From: Phycisphaerae bacterium
GTDB taxonomy: Bacteria; Planctomycetota; Phycisphaerae; UBA1845; Fen-1342
DNA: 6,468 nucleotides
Reading direction: 5' to 3'
Assembly (NCBI GenBank): GCA_026984555.1
Contig: JALSRY010000784.1
Location: 1-6,468 of the forward strand
Shown here: positions 1-4,514 of the stretch, in pieces
How the letters are laid out: the number at the start of each line of letters is the position of its first letter
Numbering within the stretch: the stretch's first letter is position 1
Notes under the pieces: generated by a model
The model's input: only the letters and a program-made list of their open reading frames with translations
Told to the model about the DNA's origin: nothing
The model's database searches: none
Program-made: the position numbers and the translations under genes

Positions 1-2051
1 AGAATCGAACCCAGCACGACGGGAGCGATGGCCACCACAGGCGGAACCGCCTCCTCCACTTTCTTGACGCCTCGCACCGTGACCACCACGCGCCCTTGCC
101 CCACCGAGACATGCGTGCCGTTGTTGTCGATCTCGACCGCGCGGGCCGCGATCAGCGCGATGGCCGAAAGACCTGCCAGCAAGAGCAGCTTGGCGATGAT
201 CGACAAGCCGGTGTTGGCCGCGCGCCCCACGAAAGAGGGCTGTGCGGCGGCGGGGGCGGCGCGTTCCGTGTCCGGCGTCTGCGCGGAAACGGGCGGCTCG
301 GGCGGCCGGGTGGCGTACGCGAACGGTTCGTTCGACGTGTCGATCGGCTCCGCGGGGCCGGGCACGACCGGCCGGGCGCCGCCCGGCGCTGCCGGCGGGT
401 GCGCGGGCGAATCTCCTGAACGATGGCTGTCGGCGTCGGGCAACGCGACCGGCCGCGCAGCCGCCAGCGTCTGAACCAGCACGAGCAACGCCGCGCAGAG
501 CACCCCCGCCACCACGGCCGACGTGTCGGGCCCCAAAACCGCCCCCAGCATGAAACCCACGATGCCGTGCCAGAAAACCTTGCCCCCGTCGATGATCTGG
601 CGGCGACCAAGCTCGATGCGTTCCGTCCAGTCGAGCAGCAGCAGCGACCCGGTCAGCGGAATGATCGCCTGGGCCAGCCGCAGATTGCCGGACTCGCCGG
701 CGGCGGCATACGCCGGCAACATGCACACGAACCCGGTGGCCGCGTACGCCACCCGACTCATGAAGCTCATCGACGCGGGAATGCTGTTGGCAATGAAACG
801 ATAGCCGAGCAGCGTGCCCACCGTACCCCCGAACAGGTAAAGCAGCACGACACCAAACACCTCGTCCCTCGGATTCATCAGGGCGAGACCGCCCGCAACC
901 GCGAACAGCACAAAACCGGCCATCAACACCTGCGACCAGCCCCGCGCCGGCGGCCGCGCGCGGGATTGCCCCGCCCGCCTGCGGTCGATCTCGTCCAGAC
1001 GCGTCCGAAACGCGGCGACCTTCTCGGCCTTTTTCGCAAGCTTCTTCCGGGCTTTGTCGAGCTTCTTGCTTACCTTCTTATGCACCTTGGGCGGTAGCGG
1101 CGGAAGCGACCCCTGCCCCAGCGCTTCCCGTGCATCCAGCACCGGCACCGGCGGACGGCGCGGGGGCGTGGTGAGCGTGCGGTCCGCATCCGCGACGTCG
1201 CTGGGAACACGCGCGACCTGGGTAAGCACCGAAGCGTCGAACGTCGCCAGACTCTCGTGGATGGCCGTCACCGACACGAGCGCTTCGACCATCTCGTCAA
1301 CGTTCTGGTAACGATCGGCCGGATCCTTGGCCAACGCCTTGACGATCACGCTCGCGAACGGCTCGGGAATGCCCGATACGTCCGGCGCGTCACGCAGATG
1401 ACGCATCAGGATTTCGCCCATGCTCGAGCCCGTAAACGGCAGCCGGCCCGTGAGCATCTCGTAGAGCATCACACCGAGCGCATAGATGTCGATGGATTTC
1501 GTATAGCTGCCCGTGCCGATTTCGGGCGCCATGTAGTGAACCGTGCCGACGCTGATCGTGTTCCCGCTGTGCGCGCTGACGGCGATGTGCTTGCTCAACC
1601 CATAGTCGCCGATCTTCACGTACCCGTCGTCGTAGAAAATGTTGCCCGGCTTGAGGTCGCGGTGGACGATGCCGCGGTCGTGCAGGTAGCGCAGACCCGA
1701 GGCGATCCCCTTGATGAAGAAAGCCGCCTTTTGCGGCCCCAGGCCGTGGGGTTCGGCAATCAACAGGTCACGCAGCGACGGACCGCTGACGTATTCCATG
1801 ATGACGAACGGCTCTCCGTCGTCGTTGTGCCGCACGTCGTAAATCGTGATCAGGTGCGGGCTCTTGAGGTTCATGACGTGCGCAATGCCACGCAGCTCGA
1901 TCTCCGCATTCTCACGCAGGTATTTGACGGCCACCTGCTTGCCGGAATCGGTCAGGGCGTAATACACCTCGCCGAAACCGCCCCGCCCGACGGCGCGCTG
2001 AATCGTCAGCCCGTCGATGGGTCGATCGCCGTGTTTGAACGTGTAAGCCAC
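1..2051 (-). CDS. Polytopic membrane Ser/Thr protein kinase (Hanks type), partial at C-terminus
   Basis: Transfers phosphate from ATP to Ser/Thr of protein substrates; catalytic domain predicted cytoplasmic. The frame is open for 683 codons from a GTG at 2051 to the left edge with no stop, so the C-terminus is missing. Kinase domain is about residues 14-262: glycine loop GRGGFGEVY (22-30), lysine in AVK (K43), HRDLKPGN (130-137), DYG (149-151) in place of DFG, APE (175-177), D188 and R247 (DRYQ). All catalytic residues are present, so it should be active. A Lys/Arg-rich helix (about 322-360) leads into roughly six hydrophobic segments between 374 and 531, a Pro/Ala-rich linker (537-606) and a seventh segment (613-636). 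The final visible part (638-683) looks beta-rich. The GTG start is chosen because GGAGGA lies 7 nt upstream and the kinase fold begins directly after it. It lies 72 bp downstream of the FHA gene, probably co-transcribed. DYG kinases of this type recall planctomycete families (inference). Confidence 0.93.
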   Translation of the reverse strand, partial: MAYTFKHGDRPIDGLTIQRAVGRGGFGEVYYALTDSGKQVAVKYLRENAEIELRGIAHVMNLKSPHLITIYDVRHNDDGEPFVIMEYVSGPSLRDLLIAEPHGLGPQKAAFFIKGIASGLRYLHDRGIVHRDLKPGNIFYDDGYVKIGDYGLSKHIAVSAHSGNTISVGTVHYMAPEIGTGSYTKSIDIYALGVMLYEMLTGRLPFTGSSMGEILMRHLRDAPDVSGIPEPFASVIVKALAKDPADRYQNVDEMVEALVSVTAIHESLATFDASVLTQVARVPSDVADADRTLTTPPRRPPVPVLDAREALGQGSLPPLPPKVHKKVSKKLDKARKKLAKKAEKVAAFRTRLDEIDRRRAGQSRARPPARGWSQVLMAGFVLFAVAGGLALMNPRDEVFGVVLLYLFGGTVGTLLGYRFIANSIPASMSFMSRVAYAATGFVCMLPAYAAAGESGNLRLAQAIIPLTGSLLLLDWTERIELGRRQIIDGGKVFWHGIVGFMLGAVLGPDTSAVVAGVLCAALLVLVQTLAAARPVALPDADSHRSGDSPAHPPAAPGGARPVVPGPAEPIDTSNEPFAYATRPPEPPVSAQTPDTERAAPAAAQPSFVGRAANTGLSIIAKLLLLAGLSAIALIAARAVEIDNNGTHVSVGQGRVVVTVRGVKKVEEAVPPVVAIAPVVLGSI

Positions 2052-2058
2052 GATCCGT

Positions 2059-2064
2059 TCCTCC
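2059..2064 (-). promoter_or_regulatory. Ribosome binding site deciding the GTG start of the membrane kinase
   Basis: GGAGGA on the minus strand, 7 nt from GTG at 2051. No ATG gives a comparable start. An in-frame GTG at 2078 lies upstream of this Shine-Dalgarno and is therefore less likely. A strong site of its own in the 72-bp gap suggests independent translation initiation within a shared transcript. Confidence 0.75.
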
Positions 2065-2123
2065 AAACGCCCCGGCACCAGCCGGCAGGCGGGCTGCGAC
2101 CACCCACCCCACCCCTCAGGCGG

Positions 2124-3734
2124 CTACGCGCCCGCGCCGATGCGGTCGTCGTATTCCTTGACCGTCAACCGCAGGTCGCCGATCTCGTGCGACACGTCGA
2201 GCGGCAGCGGTTCCGCGGGCCCGGTCGGCCGGCCGTCACGCCCCGCCCGGCGGACGAACAACTCGCCGAACCGCTCGAAGAGCACCAGCCGCGTGTCACC
2301 CTCTCGCGTCCGCAGGTGACACACCGCCTGCGGGCCGAGCAAACACGTCTCGCGGAACAGGACGACACTGCTCACGTCCTGCGGCAAACGCGATCGGCTC
2401 GACAGCTTCAGCACCGCCGTCCCGCTCTTGGCACTGGGCTGGTGAAACGTCATGCGGGCCGTTGCGCCGAGCGTGATCCGGTCGCCATGACGCAACAGCA
2501 CACGTTCCGCGGCCCGCTGATTGACCCGCACGGGGCCGTGCGCCACGAGAAAGTAGTCTTCACCGTCACGCACGATGTCGGCGTGATGCGACAGGATATC
2601 CGCCAGCATGGGTACATCGGCCCTCTCGTGTCCACCGGCCCGACCGATCCGCACGCGATCCTGCGTGAGCAGCAGACTGCTTCCGGTTCCGTCGATCAGC
2701 ATCAGCAACGGTCGATCGAGTCGGACGGTGGTCGCCGCCGCGACCCGGGTTTCGGCGGGCCCGGGCTTCTTACCCATAGTATGCGCCGAAAGCGTGGCCG
2801 ATGCCGTTCCAATCCCACCCGTTTTGTCTACCGATGCGTCGACGCCACCCAACGGCGAAGAAAGCAGCTCGCCCCGCAGCCGCGCGATCTCATCCAACAC
2901 GCGCAACGTGGTTTCGATCCACGTCACCCCCGGGCAAACGGCCCGCAACCGCAGCAACCGCTCCCGCATCCGCTCGAAATCCCCCCGCCCCAGTGCCTGC
3001 GCTCCCGCTCGGATCAACCGACCCACATCGTCGTATTCGGCCAGCGCCGCGGCGCGGGGCATGAGCGGACGGGCGACCGCGAGGATGGCCTCGAACCGGG
3101 CGAGCCGGCCGGTCGCGAGGGCCGCATCCAGCTCCCGACCACACGCCGCGGCTAGATCGGACAGCAAACGATCCGACGCATCGGTCCTGCCATGACGCTC
3201 GTTGGCCTCCTGCCACAGCCGGCACGCTGCGAACACATCGCCCGCATCCAGCGCCTGCCGGGCCTGTTCGAGCAGTTGCCCGACGCGCCGAACCCGCATA
3301 TCGAGCTCGTCCGCGAGGGGATCACGCTGTTCCCTGTCACCAACCTGCTCGAGCCCCAGCCGCCCGGTCTCGAGGTGCCCCGCCTCGATATCGCGACGAG
3401 CCCGGCGGGCGCGGGCTTGTTCGTCGCGCGCGTTGCGCCGTCGCCGTTCGAGGCGGCGACGAATGCGGTCCTCGAATTCTTCCGCCTCCGCGTTCAAACG
3501 CCCGATCTGTCGCAGATGGCCAAGGTCGGCCAGCGCCCGGCGATCCTCACCGGCCTGGGCTTGTAGCCGGGCACGGGCCAGCAGCGCGGCACCGACGGCG
3601 TCGAGCAGCTTTTGCGCGCGGGTGTTTTTTTCGCCCTCGAATTGGCGGGCTCGCTCGAATGCCTCGTCGATACGCCCCTCATGGAGGGCGTTCTCGGCGG
3701 CTTTCAAGCGGGCGTTGATCCAGCGAGAAAACAT
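2124..3734 (-). CDS. FHA-domain protein with N-terminal helical-repeat region
   Basis: Predicted cytosolic phosphothreonine-binding adaptor, 536 residues, complete. ATG at 3734 has GAGG 6 nt upstream; stop is TAG at 2126-2124. Residues 1-290 are almost wholly helical, rich in Ala, Arg, Glu and Leu, with loosely TPR-like units (for example 9-32, 153-180, 236-262) and a very charged stretch at 90-115 that may be coiled coil. Residues 291-340 are a low-complexity Gly/Ala/Ser/Thr linker. A recognisable FHA domain covers about 342-432: R362-I-G-R365, S382-H-H384, N405 and the LG at 422-423 match the conserved GR, SxxH and N positions of the fold. Residues 440-530 form a further beta-rich region with an LLGP motif (465-468) that may be a degenerate second FHA-like domain. 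No signal peptide or membrane segment is seen. It precedes the membrane kinase by 72 bp, so reading a phosphorylation mark made by that kinase is plausible. Its binding partner is unknown. Confidence 0.93.
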   Translation of the reverse strand: MFSRWINARLKAAENALHEGRIDEAFERARQFEGEKNTRAQKLLDAVGAALLARARLQAQAGEDRRALADLGHLRQIGRLNAEAEEFEDRIRRRLERRRRNARDEQARARRARRDIEAGHLETGRLGLEQVGDREQRDPLADELDMRVRRVGQLLEQARQALDAGDVFAACRLWQEANERHGRTDASDRLLSDLAAACGRELDAALATGRLARFEAILAVARPLMPRAAALAEYDDVGRLIRAGAQALGRGDFERMRERLLRLRAVCPGVTWIETTLRVLDEIARLRGELLSSPLGGVDASVDKTGGIGTASATLSAHTMGKKPGPAETRVAAATTVRLDRPLLMLIDGTGSSLLLTQDRVRIGRAGGHERADVPMLADILSHHADIVRDGEDYFLVAHGPVRVNQRAAERVLLRHGDRITLGATARMTFHQPSAKSGTAVLKLSSRSRLPQDVSSVVLFRETCLLGPQAVCHLRTREGDTRLVLFERFGELFVRRAGRDGRPTGPAEPLPLDVSHEIGDLRLTVKEYDDRIGAGA

Positions 3735-3780
3735 CGCAAACCTCGAAACATCGCAAGCGGGTCGCCGCGTTCGCTCTCAC

Positions 3781-3806
3781 CGACGCCCCGAATCGCGGGA
3801 GCGTCG
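3781..3806 (-). other. Hairpin in the presumed 5' leader of the FHA gene
   Basis: An inverted repeat pairs CGACGC (3781-3786) with GCGTCG (3801-3806) and CCCG (3787-3790) with CGGG (3796-3799). It has one bulged base at 3800 and a 5-nt loop, giving 10 pairs in all. It lies between the candidate promoter and the start codon at 3734, ending 47 nt before the ATG, and has no T-tract, so it does not look like a terminator. GC-rich DNA produces such structures by chance, so a function is unproven. Confidence 0.3.
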
Positions 3807-3825
3807 CCGATCCCGCCGTTTCCGG

Positions 3826-3834
3826 ATCATAACA
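3826..3834 (-). promoter_or_regulatory. Candidate extended -10 promoter for the FHA-kinase pair
   Basis: On the minus strand TGT is followed directly by TATGAT (3831-3826), an extended -10 with 5 of 6 matches to TATAAT, in otherwise GC-rich DNA. No convincing -35 is seen; 18 nt upstream is GCAACA, a weak match. Transcription would begin near 3819, giving a leader of about 85 nt before the FHA start codon. Confidence 0.4.
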
Positions 3835-4054
3835 TGTTGACCCAGCGAGTGTTGCGGATGTTTCGCCGGCGGTGAGGAAACGCGGTCCCATCTACGCGGG
3901 ACCATTGGGTCGCGCACCCGCCGCGGACATCCGCTCGGGTATTCAGCGTCGGCGCGGGATTATTCGCAGAAACAGACGGGGCGTGCCGGCCGGCGAGATG
4001 GTTATCGGACGACGGCGCGGCGGGCCCCGTTACAAAAAATCACCCACAATTCAC
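3835..4054. other. Divergent intergenic region, no gene seen
   Basis: No reading frame here has both a plausible ribosome site and protein-like composition. It separates the minus-strand FHA gene from the plus-strand small ORFs. It holds short inverted repeats: GGTCCC (3884-3889) with GGGACC (3898-3903), and ACGGGGC (3976-3982) with GCCCCGT (4024-4030). The right end (4031-4054) turns AT-rich with a run of six A, directly upstream of the plus-strand -35, which could act as an UP-type element. Confidence 0.5.
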
Positions 4055-4083
4055 TTGGCTTCTAAAGTCACCCGGGTTAGAAT
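4055..4083 (+). promoter_or_regulatory. Sigma70-type promoter for the small ORF pair
   Basis: TTGGCT (4055-4060, 4 of 6 to TTGACA) and TAGAAT (4078-4083, 5 of 6 to TATAAT) are separated by exactly 17 bp, preceded by AT-rich DNA at 4031-4054. Transcription would begin at about 4089-4091, giving a leader of about 57 nt before the ATG at 4147. It is the best-formed promoter in the window and does not serve any of the three large genes. Confidence 0.6.
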
Positions 4084-4091
4084 CCGATGAG

Positions 4092-4112
4092 AGAGGACGA
4101 TTGTCGTTCTCT
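4092..4112 (+). other. Hairpin at the 5' end of the small-ORF transcript
   Basis: AGAGGACGA (4092-4100) pairs with TCGTTCTCT (4104-4112), 9 pairs including one G-U, around a 3-nt loop. It begins within 2-3 nt of the predicted transcription start. 5' stem-loops of this kind often stabilise mRNAs; the role here is inferred. No T-run follows, so it is not an intrinsic terminator. Confidence 0.4.
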
Positions 4113-4130
4113 GGCTGTAGCACCGGTCTT

Positions 4131-4140
4131 GGAAGGAAGG
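4131..4140 (+). promoter_or_regulatory. Strong ribosome binding site of the first small ORF
   Basis: GGAAGGAAGG ends 6 nt before the ATG at 4147. It fixes the start against an in-frame ATG at 4087, which lies only 3 nt past the -10 element and would precede the predicted transcript start. The site could be partly occluded by a local fold pairing CACC (4121-4124) with GGTG (4139-4142) and TCTT (4127-4130) with AGGA (4134-4137), so translation may be structure-controlled (inference). Confidence 0.6.
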
Positions 4141-4146
4141 TGCACA

Positions 4147-4236
4147 ATGCCAGTCAGTTTCTTCATGATGCTGCTGGATTTGCTCCAGCGGACGCTGGGA
4201 TTCCTGGGAGAAATGGCCCTAGGTACGGAGCTGTAA
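4147..4236 (+). CDS. Small ORF, 29 residues, hydrophobic Leu-rich peptide
   Basis: Not recognised. ATG at 4147 has a strong Shine-Dalgarno (4131-4140) at ideal spacing, downstream of a 17-bp-spaced promoter; stop is TAA at 4234-4236. It begins MPVSFFMMLLDLLQ and has 8 leucines, 4 methionines (one the initiator) and 3 phenylalanines in 29 residues, giving a helix with hydrophobic and polar faces. It is too short and too interrupted by D11, Q14 and R15 for a classical membrane segment, so membrane-surface or protein binding is possible. It is followed after 4 nt by a second small ORF, suggesting coupled translation. It could be a leader peptide controlling the second ORF, or a functional miniprotein. 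An in-frame extension to ATG 4087 would make 49 residues but fits the promoter poorly. It is encoded opposite to all three large genes. Confidence 0.5.
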   Translation: MPVSFFMMLLDLLQRTLGFLGEMALGTEL

Positions 4237-4240
4237 GGGC

Positions 4241-4366
4241 ATGTCCCGGATTCGGGCCTGCCCGGCGGCCACGAGGCGCGAGCAGAAGCTGTCGTTTTGT
4301 GTGGCAACTCTGCTGTGGGTGATGAGTTTCGTCGTGCTCGTCTCACTCGTCGCTTGGTCGCTGTAG
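4241..4366 (+). CDS. Small ORF, 41 residues, predicted single-pass membrane miniprotein
   Basis: Not recognised. ATG at 4241 follows the previous stop by 4 nt; GGAG (4227-4230) lies 10 nt upstream, inside the end of the first small ORF. Stop is TAG at 4364-4366. The N-terminus is basic (R3, R5, R12, R13, K16) and residues 17-41 are an almost uninterrupted hydrophobic stretch including FCVATLLWVMSFVVLV, ending at the C-terminus. By the positive-inside rule the basic end should be cytoplasmic, with the helix spanning the inner membrane. Third codon positions are mostly G or C (32 of 40 after the start codon), as expected of real coding in this genome. Miniproteins of this shape act elsewhere as regulators of membrane proteins or as type I toxins; neither can be assigned from sequence. 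The neighbouring membrane kinases are possible partners only by position. Confidence 0.5.
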   Translation: MSRIRACPAATRREQKLSFCVATLLWVMSFVVLVSLVAWSL

Positions 4367-4375
4367 CGTAGCGAC
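4357..4375 (+). other. Small hairpin spanning the stop of the second small ORF
   Basis: GTCGCT (4357-4362) pairs with AGCGAC (4370-4375) across a 7-nt loop containing the TAG stop. No T-tract follows. It may be a 3'-end structure of the small-ORF mRNA or chance pairing. Confidence 0.25.
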
Positions 4376-4404
4376 GAATCCCAGGATGGTTGCTGGAACC
4401 GCCT

Positions 4405-4428
4405 CGCCATACCGCAACGCGGTTGGCG
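4405..4428. terminator. Candidate bidirectional hairpin between convergent genes
   Basis: CGCCA (4405-4409) pairs with TGGCG (4424-4428), and ACCGC (4411-4415) with GCGGT (4419-4423), with one bulged T at 4410 and a 3-nt loop. These ten pairs, mostly G-C, form the strongest local structure in the interval. It lies between the end of the small ORFs (4366) and the end of the CHASE2 kinase gene (4515), where a shared terminator would be expected. Neither strand has a proper T-tract after it, so it may instead be an RNA 3'-end stabiliser or a non-canonical terminator. Confidence 0.4.
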
Positions 4429-4514
4429 CCAGGGAGCTTTCAGTAATCCCCATCCTCCCCCCCCTGTTTACTCATTACCGCATGGGCAAGCAACCTGCGG
4501 TCGGCGTGCGCGCA

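Noticed and set aside
423..1097. Plus-strand open frame of 224 codons opposite the membrane segments of the left kinase
   Set aside because: Gln/Arg/His-rich with no domain and no promoter; it mirrors hydrophobic minus-strand codons.
1257..3155. Plus-strand open frame of 632 codons antisense to the kinase and FHA genes
   Set aside because: It runs across the 3' part of the FHA gene, the gap and the kinase N-terminus, is rich in Arg, His, Gln and Pro with no recognisable domain, and is explained by strong G/C bias at third positions of the true minus-strand genes.
3679..3891. Minus-strand frame of 70 codons overlapping the FHA gene start
   Set aside because: It overlaps the well-supported FHA start in another frame and covers the candidate promoter; no ribosome site or domain.
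3872..4090. Plus-strand frame of 72 codons in the intergenic region
   Set aside because: Starts with GTG without a suitable ribosome site, is very Arg-rich and lacks any domain; it ends across the promoter at 4055-4083.
4087..4146. In-frame ATG at 4087 as an earlier start for the first small ORF
   Set aside because: It lies 3 nt after the -10 element, before the expected transcript start, and the strong Shine-Dalgarno at 4131-4140 serves the ATG at 4147.
4077..4346. Minus-strand frame of 89 codons across the small-ORF region
   Set aside because: Ser/Arg/Pro-rich and unstructured, no convincing ribosome site, and it would be antisense to a region with a better-supported plus-strand promoter and coupled ORFs.
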